Both the position numbers and the translations under genes were made by a program. This document shows positions 39,697 to 49,997 of a stretch of 64,000 nt of DNA, piece by piece. Where the stretch lies: the NCBI GenBank assembly GCA_964557295.1, contig CAZKZP010000016.1, forward strand, positions 1 to 64,000. Direction: 5' to 3'. Each line of letters begins with the position of its first letter. Position 1 is the first letter of the stretch. The stretch is from JBFMHP01 sp964557295. GTDB taxonomy: Bacteria > Pseudomonadota > Gammaproteobacteria > RBG-16-57-12. Under the pieces are notes generated by a model. That model made no database searches and was not told the DNA's origin. It saw only the letters and a program-made list of their open reading frames with translations.

Positions 39697-42636
39697 ATGG
39701 CGAAGAATAAAACAAGTGATGATCCAATGGCATGGCTGGAAAATCAATTATCCGAAAACGAGCCGGCATCAGACACGAGGCGGTCAGCCAAGGGCGAAAC
39801 CTCCGGGACTGGCAAGGCCGCGGCGCGTACCGCCGCACGCCAAGGTAAGGGTAAGCTCGTGCGCCAGAAAAAGGCTTCAGACGATTCAATCGATATTGGG
39901 TTGTTGGAGTCATCATTCAATGCGCTCGCGCCGCATGCAGACGAGCTGGTCACACGGTTTTATGAAGAGCTCTTTGATCGATATCCGCAGGTCAGGCCGC
40001 TGTTCCGGCACACGGATATCTCGCAACAGAAGAAAAAATTGATTGCCGCCTTGGTGCTCGTGATCAACAACCTGCGCAAGCCGGAGGTGTTGGCCAAGGC
40101 ATTGCAAGAGCTTGGTACACGGCACCACACGTATGGCGTCATGCCGGAACACTACCCGCTGGTATCGGAGACGTTGTTGGATGTCATGGGGGAAATGGCC
40201 GGAGAACTTTGGACAGACGAGGTTGCATCCGCCTGGGAAAATGCATTGAATCACATCGCACAGGTCATGATCAATGCGCCGCGTGAGAGGTTAGAGAAAA
40301 TGAGCACAAAGAGTGGAAACGTCATGTCGACACTGGACGTTATGAAGAATGTCCTTGAAATGTCGCCGATCAATATAATGATTGCGGATATCGACGAAAA
40401 CATCGTATTCGTTAACAAAAAGGCGCGTGATGTATTGACGGCGCTTGAGTCGGAGCTCGTAAAATATCTTCCAGGATTCAAGGCGGCCGAAGTCGTAGGC
40501 GGGAGCATCCATCGTTATCACAGGGATCCGCAGGCGATTCGGAATCTACTGAAGGCCATGGGTCCGGACGATAAGCGCAACGGATATATCACCCCCGGGA
40601 AATTCATGTTCGAACATGAGACTCGGCCGTTATATGACGCGAACGGAAACAAGCTTGGCTATGTCGTTCAGTGGAACGACGTCACCAGTCAGCGCGCCGA
40701 AGAGGAACAATCGAAGAAGCTGCAAAAGGCTATCGACAATGCGCAGACCGCGATCATGATGATCGATCGTGACCTGGTGATTACCTATGCGAATGAGTCG
40801 ACCAAGGAGCTGCTGGGCAAGTACCGCCATGAACTTGAAGCACTCTATCCACGCTTCAGTGTCGATAAAATCGTGGGTACCTGTATCGATATATTCCATA
40901 AGAATCCTGGCCATCAAAGACGTCTGCTCGATGATCCGAGGAACCTTCCTTTTGAGACGGATATTCACGTCGGCCCGCTGATATTCCATATTCGCGTCAA
41001 TGCAATACACGATTTGAGCGGGAAGTATGTCGGCAACACGCTGGAGTGGGCGGATGTTACCCAGCTTCGCAAAAAAGAAGTCGAGGTGGCGCAATTGATG
41101 TCAGCGGTCGAGGGGTCGACCACCGCCATGATGATGTGCGATATGAATGCCAATATCACCTATGCCAACCCTGCCGTCGTCAACCTGCTGACAAAGCATC
41201 AATCCGTGCTGCGCTCGCGTTTCCCAGGGTTCGATACCAGCAAACTGGTCGGCATGAATATCGACCAATTCCACAAGAATCCACATCATCAGCGCAGTAT
41301 TATCGCCGATATGTCGAAGTTGCCCCACAAAGCCAATATCAAAGTCGCTGAACTCGAGTTCATGCTCACGCTGAGCGCAATCGTAGACAACCACGGCAAG
41401 CAGATTGGCGGCGCCCTCGAATGGAAGGATATTACGGAGGAAATGGACGCGCAGCGTCAGATCGAGCGGCTGATCAATAATGCCATCGGAGGTCGTCTCG
41501 ATGAGAGGATCGATGTTGATCACTACCACGGATTCATGAAGACCTTGGGGCAAGGCGTCAATAAAATGCTCGATGCCGTAGTGACACCGATGCAGGAAGT
41601 CAAACGACTGCTGTTGCAACTGTCCAAAAACGATCTGACACAGAGAATGCAGGGTGAATTCGCGGGCGAGTTCCAGCAATTGCAGGATGCGATCAATCAC
41701 ACCATGGATAATCTCAGTGCCGCGATATCGGACATCGCCAAGTCGGCGAAGAGCATTTCCGTCGCCTCATCCGAGATTGCCCAGGGTAATACTGATCTCA
41801 GTCAGCGCACGGAGGAGCAGGCAGCATCACTTGAAGAGACAGCTTCCAGCATGGAAGAGCTCACGAGTACCGTGAAACAAAATGCTGACAATGCGCGTGA
41901 GGCGAATCAGCTCGCTGCAAGTACGCGTGAACATGCGGAAAAAGGCGGCGATGTAGTCAATCGCGCGATCGATGCCATGGCGGAGATCAACAACAGCAGC
42001 AAGAAGATCGCCGATATCATCGGTGTCATCGATGAAATCGCCTTCCAGACCAACTTGTTGGCCTTGAATGCAGCGGTCGAGGCGGCGCGCGCGGGCGAAC
42101 AGGGGCGTGGTTTCGCAGTGGTGGCCTCCGAGGTGCGCAATCTCGCGCAGCGCAGTGCCGCAGCGGCTAAAGAGATTAAATCACTGATCAAGGACAGCGT
42201 TTCCAAGGTCGAGGATGGAACGCATCTGGTCAACGAGTCCGGAGATACCCTTCAGGAAATCGTTGCCATGGTCAAGAAGGTCAGCGACATCATCGCCGAG
42301 ATCGCCGCGGCAAGTCAGGAACAATCATCCGGTATCGAACAGATCAACAAGGCAGTTTCGCACATGGATGAGGCCGTTCAGCAGAACGCAGCCTTGGTCG
42401 AGCAGGCCGCGGCCGCGAGTGAGTCCTTGGATGAACAAACACATTCGCTGGAAGTGATGGTTAAATCATTCGATCTCGGTGAGAGTCACCATGAGGAAGA
42501 TGAGCCGGTGGTGACTAAGCCGAAAAACGCCAAAGTGCCGGCATCACCCAAGCGTGAGCCGGCGGCTAGAAGAGCGCCGGTCGAAAAAACACGCCCACAG
42601 GAGTCTTCAGGCGATGATGTCTGGGAAGAATTCTGA
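39697..42636 (+). CDS. Cytosolic chemoreceptor with globin and three PAS domains
   Basis: A 979-residue methyl-accepting protein with no membrane segment. Residues 66-193 form a flavohaemoglobin-like globin: B10 Tyr (VTRFYEELF, Tyr89), E7 Gln (SQQKKKL) and a proximal His (GTRHHTYGVMPEHY, His143) are in place. Three PAS modules follow (about 215-330, 335-455, 457-575), sharing a FHKNPxHQR-like motif. A HAMP-like helix and the signalling hairpin with tip IDEIAFQTNLLALNAAVEAA come next. The C-terminus is V-W-E-E-F, an xWxxF tether for CheR/CheB-type enzymes, as in Pseudomonas McpB/Aer2. It likely senses oxygen or NO inside the cell. It belongs to the operon cheW-receptor-cheR-cheD-cheB. Confidence 0.93.
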   Translation: MAKNKTSDDPMAWLENQLSENEPASDTRRSAKGETSGTGKAAARTAARQGKGKLVRQKKASDDSIDIGLLESSFNALAPHADELVTRFYEELFDRYPQVRPLFRHTDISQQKKKLIAALVLVINNLRKPEVLAKALQELGTRHHTYGVMPEHYPLVSETLLDVMGEMAGELWTDEVASAWENALNHIAQVMINAPRERLEKMSTKSGNVMSTLDVMKNVLEMSPINIMIADIDENIVFVNKKARDVLTALESELVKYLPGFKAAEVVGGSIHRYHRDPQAIRNLLKAMGPDDKRNGYITPGKFMFEHETRPLYDANGNKLGYVVQWNDVTSQRAEEEQSKKLQKAIDNAQTAIMMIDRDLVITYANESTKELLGKYRHELEALYPRFSVDKIVGTCIDIFHKNPGHQRRLLDDPRNLPFETDIHVGPLIFHIRVNAIHDLSGKYVGNTLEWADVTQLRKKEVEVAQLMSAVEGSTTAMMMCDMNANITYANPAVVNLLTKHQSVLRSRFPGFDTSKLVGMNIDQFHKNPHHQRSIIADMSKLPHKANIKVAELEFMLTLSAIVDNHGKQIGGALEWKDITEEMDAQRQIERLINNAIGGRLDERIDVDHYHGFMKTLGQGVNKMLDAVVTPMQEVKRLLLQLSKNDLTQRMQGEFAGEFQQLQDAINHTMDNLSAAISDIAKSAKSISVASSEIAQGNTDLSQRTEEQAASLEETASSMEELTSTVKQNADNAREANQLAASTREHAEKGGDVVNRAIDAMAEINNSSKKIADIIGVIDEIAFQTNLLALNAAVEAARAGEQGRGFAVVASEVRNLAQRSAAAAKEIKSLIKDSVSKVEDGTHLVNESGDTLQEIVAMVKKVSDIIAEIAAASQEQSSGIEQINKAVSHMDEAVQQNAALVEQAAAASESLDEQTHSLEVMVKSFDLGESHHEEDEPVVTKPKNAKVPASPKREPAARRAPVEKTRPQESSGDDVWEEF

Positions 42637-43477
42637 AACGCTCCAGTCACCTGATCGAGAATTCGAATTCGACGAGTCGGATTTCCTGAGAATCAAGGAG
42701 CTTATTACCAAGCATGCGGGGATTGTATTAACGGATGCAAAGCGTCAGCTGGTTTACAGCCGGCTGACGCGACGCCTGCGCGCCCTGAACATCTTTCGCT
42801 TCAGTGACTATCTCACGCTGGTCGCCAGAGATGAAGGCGAAATGGTCAATCTGGTCAACGCGATCACGACGAATCTGACGTCTTTCTTCAGAGAGAACCA
42901 TCACTTCGAATACTTGTCGCAGCATGTATTCCCCGATCTGATAAAGTCGAATGAGCATAGTCGTCGAATCCGGATCTGGTCAGCGGGTTGTTCCACTGGG
43001 GAAGAGCCGTATTCCTTGGCCATCACAGTACGTGAGTTCTTTGATCGGCTACCAAACTGGGATGTGCGCATCCTGGCAACCGACATAGATAGCAATGTGG
43101 TAGAGAAAGCTCGATCCGGAATCTACACGGAGGATCGTATCAGTGAGCTGGACGCGAGCATCAAGCGTAAATGGTTTATCCGTGGGAAAGGCAGTAATGC
43201 AGGAAATGTCAAAGTAAACGATGATCTGAAAGAATTGATCACATTCAATCAGCTTAACCTCCTTCAGAATTGGCCGATGAAAGGTCCATTCGATGTCATC
43301 TTCTGTCGCAACGTTGTCATCTACTTCGATAAGCCAACAAAAGTAAAACTATTTGAACGTTACTCGCGGATTCTGGCGCCTCACGGTCATCTATTTATTG
43401 GCCACTCAGAGTCGCTGTTCAACATTTGCGACGACTTCAAGCTGCTTGGCGGCACCATATATCAAAAAAAGGTCTAG
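42614..43477 (+). CDS. cheR: Chemoreceptor methyltransferase CheR
   Basis: Methylates receptor glutamates using S-adenosylmethionine. The 287 residues include the N-terminal helical domain (FLRIKELITKHAGIVLTDAK), the linker TTNLTSFFRENHHFEYL, SAM-binding IWSAGCSTGEEPYSLAI and ATDIDSNVVEKA, and VIFCRNVVIYFDKPTK. The start at 42614 overlaps the receptor 3' end by 23 bases, pointing to coupled translation. The receptor's C-terminal VWEEF would bind the beta-subdomain of this protein. Confidence 0.95.
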   Translation: MMSGKNSETLQSPDREFEFDESDFLRIKELITKHAGIVLTDAKRQLVYSRLTRRLRALNIFRFSDYLTLVARDEGEMVNLVNAITTNLTSFFRENHHFEYLSQHVFPDLIKSNEHSRRIRIWSAGCSTGEEPYSLAITVREFFDRLPNWDVRILATDIDSNVVEKARSGIYTEDRISELDASIKRKWFIRGKGSNAGNVKVNDDLKELITFNQLNLLQNWPMKGPFDVIFCRNVVIYFDKPTKVKLFERYSRILAPHGHLFIGHSESLFNICDDFKLLGGTIYQKKV

Positions 43478-43479
43478 CA

Positions 43480-44130
43480 TTGACTACCTATTCACACAAT
43501 GAACTATTGCCGCCGCTCCCTAGGCCATTGAAGGGGTTTGGCGATATCAATCGCTATTGGGACCGGTTTCACGGAAAGTATGCGGCAAAGCTCCTTCCTG
43601 GGCAGAGTTATGTCACCGTGAACGACGAGATCATCGTGACGGTGTTGGGGTCGTGCATTTCGGCCTGCATCAGAGACAAGGTTTTTGGTATCGGGGGCAT
43701 GAACCACTTCATGTTGCCAGTGTCACGCAAGCTTACAAGAAGCGACAACTGGCTGAGTGATGAAAATCGATATGGTAATTTCGCCATGGAAAATCTGATC
43801 AACGAGATTCTTAAGAACGGTGGTGACCGCCGTAATATCGAGGTCAAATTGTTCGGCGGTGGACGCGTCATCAGCCATATCACCAGCGCCGATATCGGTC
43901 GCAAGAATATCGAATTCGCATTGAATTACGTGAAAACCGAGGGATTCGCGGTGGCATCGCAGGATCTCGGGACGATATATCCGCGCAAGATCGTGTATTT
44001 TCCCCTTACCGGCAGGGTCAAGGTGAAGAAGCTGGTCAATATGCACAACGATACTATTCTCCAGCGCGAAGCGGATTATCTCGAGACATTGCAAAGCAAG
44101 CCGATACAAGGTGATGTGGAGTTGTTCTAA
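43480..44130 (+). CDS. cheD: Receptor glutamine deamidase CheD
   Basis: Deamidates receptor glutamines. The catalytic Cys59 in VTVLGSCISACI and His76 in GIGGMNHFMLP are present, and KLFGGGRVI and NIEFALNYVKTEGF follow the family. The start is a TTG at 43480, two bases after the cheR stop and eight after AAGG; the longer frame runs back into cheR. It has 216 residues, with an N-terminal extension of about 40 residues common in proteobacterial CheD. Confidence 0.92.
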   Translation: MTTYSHNELLPPLPRPLKGFGDINRYWDRFHGKYAAKLLPGQSYVTVNDEIIVTVLGSCISACIRDKVFGIGGMNHFMLPVSRKLTRSDNWLSDENRYGNFAMENLINEILKNGGDRRNIEVKLFGGGRVISHITSADIGRKNIEFALNYVKTEGFAVASQDLGTIYPRKIVYFPLTGRVKVKKLVNMHNDTILQREADYLETLQSKPIQGDVELF

Positions 44131-44144
44131 AGGTTGGCACGAAT

Positions 44145-45197
44145 ATGCAAGAAAAAATCAAAGTCCTCATCATTGATGATTCGGCGCTAGTCCGCAAGAT
44201 CATGTCTGAAATGCTCGCGCAGTCAAATGACATCGAGGTAGTCGGTGTTGCGCCAGATCCGTTCATTGCTCGTGAAAAAATCAAGCTATTGAATCCTGAT
44301 GTCCTGACCCTGGATGTTGAAATGCCCAGGATGGACGGCATCACTTTTTTGGGTAATTTGATGCGGCTTCGACCCATGCCCGTAATTATGGTCTCGACTC
44401 TAACCGAGAAGGGCGCCGAGGTGACGCTGCAAGCGCTTGAGCTGGGAGCAGTAGATTTTGTCGCAAAGCCGAAAGTCGATCTTGAGAGACAGCTGCTCGA
44501 ATTTCGTGACGAGATCGTCGAAAAAATCCGCATTGCGGCGCATTCGAACATCCGCCAGCTGGATGTGGCACGTTTCGAACGGGTCGTGGCCAGGCCGAAG
44601 TCATTCACGACTGCATTCAAGACGACGAATCAGCTTGTAGCCATTGGTTCATCAACCGGCGGTACAGAGGCTATCAAAGTGATTCTTCAGGATCTTCCGG
44701 CTGATTTTCCTGCAATAGTCATTGCACAGCATATCCCGGATGCATTCAGCAAGCCGTTCGCAAAGCGCATGGATACTGTTACTCAGATGTCGGTGTGTGA
44801 AGCGGAAGACGGCCAGCCGATCCTTCCAGGGCACGTCTATATCGCGCCTGGCCACAGTCATCTAAGGGTTGCGCGCAGTGGGGCCAAATTGTTGTGCAGC
44901 TTGGGTCAGGATCCGCCGGTGAATCGTCACCGTCCCTCGGTGGATGTGCTGTTCGAATCCGTTGCGGAAAATGTCGGAAGAAATGCGCTAGGCGTTATTC
45001 TTACCGGGATGGGAGGGGATGGCGCCATCGGTATGAAAAAAATGCGTGATGCAGGCGCTTATACCATTGCGCAGGATGAAATGACCTGCGTAGTGTTCGG
45101 CATGCCAAAAGAGGCGATTCGACAAGGTGGTATTGAAGATGTTCTGCCGCTGGATGATATAGCGATTCGCTTGATGAATAAATTGCAGGAGTCTTGA
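44145..45197 (+). CDS. cheB: Chemotaxis methylesterase CheB
   Basis: Receiver domain (IIDDSALVRKIM, phospho-Asp in LTLDVEMPRMDG, lysine in VAKPKVD) joined to a methylesterase domain with the Ser of IGSSTGGTEAI, His of IVIAQHIPDAFS and Asp of GMGGDGAIGM, the full catalytic triad. It removes receptor methyl groups when phosphorylated by CheA. It has 350 residues. It closes the cheY-A-W-receptor-R-D-B set. Confidence 0.96.
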   Translation: MQEKIKVLIIDDSALVRKIMSEMLAQSNDIEVVGVAPDPFIAREKIKLLNPDVLTLDVEMPRMDGITFLGNLMRLRPMPVIMVSTLTEKGAEVTLQALELGAVDFVAKPKVDLERQLLEFRDEIVEKIRIAAHSNIRQLDVARFERVVARPKSFTTAFKTTNQLVAIGSSTGGTEAIKVILQDLPADFPAIVIAQHIPDAFSKPFAKRMDTVTQMSVCEAEDGQPILPGHVYIAPGHSHLRVARSGAKLLCSLGQDPPVNRHRPSVDVLFESVAENVGRNALGVILTGMGGDGAIGMKKMRDAGAYTIAQDEMTCVVFGMPKEAIRQGGIEDVLPLDDIAIRLMNKLQES

Positions 45198-45305
45198 GCA
45201 GTAATCGAACGCGCGCACGCAACATGATGTCATCATATAAGAGTACCGACATTACCCATTGCGTGCATCATCACACAGCATCTGATTATGGACGGTCCGA
45301 TAAGT

Positions 45306-48300
45306 ATGGCGAAGAAATATCTGCAACGGATGCTTTTGCTGTTAGTGGCACTATCATCCTCGAGTGCAGGGGCGGTGGATGATATCAAGATCTTCGTTCT
45401 TCATTCGTACAATCACGATTATCCATGGACTGTAGGGCAACATCGCGGGTTTGTCAAAACTCTCGATATCGACCCAAAACACAAATATTCACTGACCGTC
45501 AATTATTTGGATGCCAAGCGCAGCGAATATGATCCGGAGGTGGAAAAATCCATAGCACGATATCTAGCGGGTCGATATAGAGACTATAGACCAGACGTCA
45601 TATATGTCACAGACGACAGCGCATTGTCATTTGCATTGGCACATCTGACCAGAATATTCCCGAATGTCGTGATTATATTTTCCGGGATCAATTCTCTTGA
45701 ATTGAAAAGTGCCATTGATCCGGCCAGGATCACGGGGGTGTTCGAAAAGAAGGGTATTCAACAAAGTCTTTCCCTTGCCAAAAATCTTCTCCCAGAGAAT
45801 AAACATATTCTTTTTGTCGGCGATGCATCTGATACCTATCGAGGCATGGAAAGACAAATCATTGCAGACATCAAAAGCCATCCTGACATTCACGCCACAT
45901 TCGTGTCCCGAAACACTATAGACGATCTCCGCTCAGCGATTCGGGATAGAAAAGACCCTGTCATAGTACTGACAACGATTGGATCCTATTCGACAAAGTC
46001 GGGAACTCCAGTTTCGATCACCGATGTTATAAAGGCTATCGCCGATTCTGGACCGCGAGTCATTCTCAGCATGGAGGACAGTTATTTATTGCCAGGGGTC
46101 TCAGGTGGATATGTCTCTAGCAGCATCGACCAGGGAAAAATGGCGGCAAGAATGCTTATCAAGCATATTGCCGGCATACCCATCGCGGCATTGAGGCCGA
46201 TCGAGGAATATGATTATGAGCTCGTGTTGGACGAATCCGAGCTTGCAAGGGCCGGTGTTGCGATTCCAGATGGCTTGAAAAATATTGCAAGAGTCACAAG
46301 TCCGGCGCCTATGATCTACCAGGGCAATTCCGCCAAATCCATGCGTATCGTCATTGGCGCCAGTGTCGTAATACTGGCTGTGATCTTAGCTGTTTTGTTT
46401 GGTTGTGCACTTAAGTATCGGCGTGAGTATAAGGCAACCCAACGGCTGGCGTCATTGAATGAGGCGCGTCTCGCCGCGGTATTCGACGCCGTGCTTGATG
46501 GCGTGCTCGTAATCGATGAAGGAGGCTTGATCACGGACTTCAATCCGGCGGCAGAGCGAATCTTCGGATACGGACGCAATGAGGTTGTCGGACGCAATGT
46601 GTGCATGCTGATGCCGGTGTCGGACTGCAACCGCCATGATGACTATATCCGTCGTTATATAGAGACCGGCCGGAAGAATGTCATTGGTACAGGGCGTGAG
46701 GTGGTTGGACTGCGTAAAGACGGCACAAAGTTTTCTCTGGGTCTGGCCGTGAGCACAGTCAAGTATGATGGCAAGCACATTTTTGTCGGCAATATACGTG
46801 ATATCACGTTGCATCGCCGCGCAGAGGAGGAATTGCTGCTTCAGCGGTCACAAAGCGAAACCATCAGTCGCATTCAGGCATGCTTTATTTCCGCCAGATC
46901 CACGCTGGAATTATATGCGAGCATGACCACGGACTTGATGTGCCTTGTGAAGTGCGATTTAGGATTCATCGCAGAACTACTCAAGGATGAAAATGGCAAG
47001 GAGTTTTTGCGTATCTATCCTATTCTCAGTCTTCTCTGTGATGAGACGCTGCGAAATTATTATGAGCAAACCGTCTTTTCATATATGGATTTACATGAGC
47101 TTGATAACGTAATCGGCCGTTGCATCCGACGCGCGGCCCCGGTGGTGATTAATAGCAGTATCAACGATCNNNNNNNNNNTAACGGTCTCGACGCCCACCC
47201 GCCGTTGGAGAATTTTTTAGGACTTCCCGTCTTTTATGGCAAGCAGCTGAAGGGTATGATCGGCCTCGCCAATCGTGCATCCGGGTTTGAGTCTGAGGTG
47301 ATTGAATTGCTTCGCCCCATCCTGACATCGTGCGCCCAGGTCCTGGATTCAGTCGAAAAAGACTTTGACAGAAAGCGGACGGCACAGGAGCTGCAACGCG
47401 CCAACAGTTATATGGCGGCATTGCTTGAAAATCTGCAATCCGGTCTATTGGTCGAGGATGAGAATGGCAGAATCTATGCCGCCAATCAATCGTATTGCGA
47501 TATGTTTGATAAGGTCGAACTGCCTTTTTTACTTGAAGGCGGTGATTGTGCGCAGGAGTTTCAATTCAACCAAGCGATGTTTTCCGACCCTGCCGGTTTT
47601 ATGCAGGCACGGCGCGATTGTATTGCCGGTCGAGCGGTTGTGGCGGGGGTGGAGTTTGCGTTGCGCGATGGTCGGGTTTTCCAGCAAGACTACGTGCCGG
47701 TAATCGTCGAGGATGCCAGCGGCCGTGTTTACCGCAACCATGTCTGGACTTATAACGACATCAGTGCTCACAAGCGCTTGCTTGCCCAGAGTGAGCAGGC
47801 GGCCAGTGCAAAAGGTCAATTCCTGGCGACCATGAGTCATGAGATACGCACACCGATGAACGGTGTGCTCGGTATGTTGCAGCTTCTCAGTAGCACAAAA
47901 CTAGATTCCAATCAGCAGCGTTACGTGGATACTGCCGTTGGTTCGGGCGAGATGTTGCTCAAGGTGATCAACGATATCCTCGATTTCTCAAAAGCGGAAG
48001 CCGGCAAGCTGGATCTGGAAAGCATACCATTCGATCTGGAGGCCTTGCTGGAGCAGAGTGTGGCCTTGCTTGCCAGTGAGGCGCGGGAAAAGCATGTGGA
48101 GTTGCTTTATTTGGCCGATTCCGCCTTGCCGCGCTGGGTCAAGGGTGATCCCACGCGCCTGCGCCAGGTGCTGACGAATCTGATAAACAATGCCATCAAG
48201 TTTACTGAGAAGGGTGAGATTGTATTGCACGCCGATGTGCTTGGCGCCAACCGAATCCGCTTTGGGGTCAGAGATACTGGGATTGGAATTACACAAGAAC

Positions 48301-49994
48301 AACAAACACTCTTGTTCCAGGCATTCAGTCAGGTCGACAGCTCGCACACCCGCAAATATGGCGGTACAGGTCTGGGATTGGCAATAAGTCAGAAACTTGT
48401 CACGGCAATGGGTGGAACGATACGTGTCGAGAGCGTGCCTGGCCAGGGTTCGGATTTCAGCTTCGATCTAAGGTTCGAATTCCATGACGATCGTAAGGAG
48501 CAATCGCGTGTTTCGGAACAGCTCGGCAAGTTGCGTTTTTTGGTGGTGGATGATAATTCAACCTTGCGGGAATTGCTCAAGCGCATTCTTGAAAATTGGC
48601 GTGTAGCCAGCATCGGTCTCGCAGAATCTGGTGCTGATGCCTTACTCCAGTTGCGCGCGGCAGCCGCTGCCGGCGAACCCTATGACATTGCGCTACTGGA
48701 CTTTAATATGCCAGGTATGACGGGACTGGACCTTGCGCGTCACATCAGGGCCGACACTTCATTGCATGATATGAAATTGATGGTCGTCAGCGCCATGGAT
48801 AGCCAGGCAAGCGACGCAGTCGATGCCTGGATGACGAAGCCGGTTCGCCAGGAAGATCTCTACAGGAATGTGCTGCATCTGCTCGGTGAGGATGTGGATG
48901 TCGTGCGGGACATGCGGATGGCGGCAGCGCCGCACAGCTGGTTCGGCGGATACACGTTGTTATTGGTCGAGGACAATCGCATTAACCAGGAGGTCGCCAA
49001 GGAGATTTTGGCAGCTCGCGGTTTTGACATTGATATCCGTGAAAACGGGGTGGAAGCGGTACGCGCTGTTCAGGAGAAGACCTATGATGCGGTGTTGATG
49101 GATATTCAAATGCCGGAGATGGATGGTCTTGAGGCCTGCCGTCGGATCCGCGCTCTAGGCGGGGTTTTCGAGCGACTGCCTATCATTGCGATGACGGCAC
49201 ATGCCTTGGGCAGCGATTCCGACAAAAGTCGGGCCGCAGGCATGAATGACCATATCAGCAAGCCCTTTGTGCCTGATCTTTTGTTTAAAACGCTGGCGCA
49301 ATACGTGGTGCCGCACGCGGAGGTCGCCCCCACTATTGCACAGACCGCCGGGGCTGTTTCGGACAGCCTGCCCGCGTTGCCGGGGATCGATGTTGCCGCT
49401 GGACTCCAGCGTTTGCGTGGTAATTGGGTCGCATACCGACGCATTCTGGATTTGTTCCTCCATCAGCAGGGGGACGCGGCGAACCGACTGGCTGAGTTGA
49501 TCGCACGACAGCAATGGAATGAGGCGGCGCAGTTGTCCCACGCTATCAAGGGCAGCAGCGGAAACATTGGCGCAATGGCGCTATATCACGAGGCCGCTGC
49601 CATGGAGCGCGCCTGCCGAGATGCTGATGAAGCCGCAGTTGCCGCAGGAATCAAAAGCCTGCACACCCACTTGACCGATGTGATTCATGGTCTAAGAAAA
49701 TTGGATGACAGTGTTGCAACGCGCACCGGCTCCGCTATGGCGTCTGGCGCGGCAGAATCATTCGAGTGGCAGGATGAGGTTGCCAGGCTGCTGCAATGGC
49801 TGGACACCGACCTGGGCGCGGCGCAGGCTTCTCTGGCGCGATTGCGAGCGCATACCCTCGGAGAAAATTTTGCTTCACATCTGGACGCGCTGGAACGCGC
49901 ATTGAGTAACTTCGACATCGATGCGGCAAAGGCCGCTTGCCGGATGCTGGTGGGGTATGGGTCTTCAAACGGACCTGAGGTCAAAGGAGAATGA
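45306..49994 (+). CDS. Hybrid histidine kinase with ABC-type periplasmic binding sensor
   Basis: About 1562 residues. A signal-like N-terminus (MAKKYLQRMLLLLVALSSSS) leads to a periplasmic ABC-substrate-binding-like domain (about 25-335; VLHSYNHDYPWTVGQ, SGINSLEL, GVFEKKGIQQSL). A membrane helix follows near 347-368, then PAS (about 385-500), GAF (515-690, holding the ten N), PAS (700-815), HisKA with phospho-His in ATMSHEIRTPMNG, HATPase (GIGITQEQQ, GGTGLGLAIS), two receivers (VVDDNSTLREL; LVEDNRINQEV with DIQMPEMDG) and an Hpt domain (HAIKGSSGNIG). The GAF text after the gap (HPPLENFLGLPVFYGKQLKG) fits the known pattern, so the gap is small. A start 18 bases upstream is possible. It is followed by a response regulator three bases on. 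Confidence 0.92.
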   Translation: MAKKYLQRMLLLLVALSSSSAGAVDDIKIFVLHSYNHDYPWTVGQHRGFVKTLDIDPKHKYSLTVNYLDAKRSEYDPEVEKSIARYLAGRYRDYRPDVIYVTDDSALSFALAHLTRIFPNVVIIFSGINSLELKSAIDPARITGVFEKKGIQQSLSLAKNLLPENKHILFVGDASDTYRGMERQIIADIKSHPDIHATFVSRNTIDDLRSAIRDRKDPVIVLTTIGSYSTKSGTPVSITDVIKAIADSGPRVILSMEDSYLLPGVSGGYVSSSIDQGKMAARMLIKHIAGIPIAALRPIEEYDYELVLDESELARAGVAIPDGLKNIARVTSPAPMIYQGNSAKSMRIVIGASVVILAVILAVLFGCALKYRREYKATQRLASLNEARLAAVFDAVLDGVLVIDEGGLITDFNPAAERIFGYGRNEVVGRNVCMLMPVSDCNRHDDYIRRYIETGRKNVIGTGREVVGLRKDGTKFSLGLAVSTVKYDGKHIFVGNIRDITLHRRAEEELLLQRSQSETISRIQACFISARSTLELYASMTTDLMCLVKCDLGFIAELLKDENGKEFLRIYPILSLLCDETLRNYYEQTVFSYMDLHELDNVIGRCIRRAAPVVINSSINDXXXXNGLDAHPPLENFLGLPVFYGKQLKGMIGLANRASGFESEVIELLRPILTSCAQVLDSVEKDFDRKRTAQELQRANSYMAALLENLQSGLLVEDENGRIYAANQSYCDMFDKVELPFLLEGGDCAQEFQFNQAMFSDPAGFMQARRDCIAGRAVVAGVEFALRDGRVFQQDYVPVIVEDASGRVYRNHVWTYNDISAHKRLLAQSEQAASAKGQFLATMSHEIRTPMNGVLGMLQLLSSTKLDSNQQRYVDTAVGSGEMLLKVINDILDFSKAEAGKLDLESIPFDLEALLEQSVALLASEAREKHVELLYLADSALPRWVKGDPTRLRQVLTNLINNAIKFTEKGEIVLHADVLGANRIRFGVRDTGIGITQEQQTLLFQAFSQVDSSHTRKYGGTGLGLAISQKLVTAMGGTIRVESVPGQGSDFSFDLRFEFHDDRKEQSRVSEQLGKLRFLVVDDNSTLRELLKRILENWRVASIGLAESGADALLQLRAAAAAGEPYDIALLDFNMPGMTGLDLARHIRADTSLHDMKLMVVSAMDSQASDAVDAWMTKPVRQEDLYRNVLHLLGEDVDVVRDMRMAAAPHSWFGGYTLLLVEDNRINQEVAKEILAARGFDIDIRENGVEAVRAVQEKTYDAVLMDIQMPEMDGLEACRRIRALGGVFERLPIIAMTAHALGSDSDKSRAAGMNDHISKPFVPDLLFKTLAQYVVPHAEVAPTIAQTAGAVSDSLPALPGIDVAAGLQRLRGNWVAYRRILDLFLHQQGDAANRLAELIARQQWNEAAQLSHAIKGSSGNIGAMALYHEAAAMERACRDADEAAVAAGIKSLHTHLTDVIHGLRKLDDSVATRTGSAMASGAAESFEWQDEVARLLQWLDTDLGAAQASLARLRAHTLGENFASHLDALERALSNFDIDAAKAACRMLVGYGSSNGPEVKGE
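47170..47179. other. Assembly gap of ten N in the hybrid kinase GAF domain
   Basis: Frame is kept across it. Family GAF domains have three residues or so (N-D-P-R-S) at this point, so the true gap is probably about 7-10 bases. Confidence 0.8.
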
Positions 49995-49997
49995 GTC

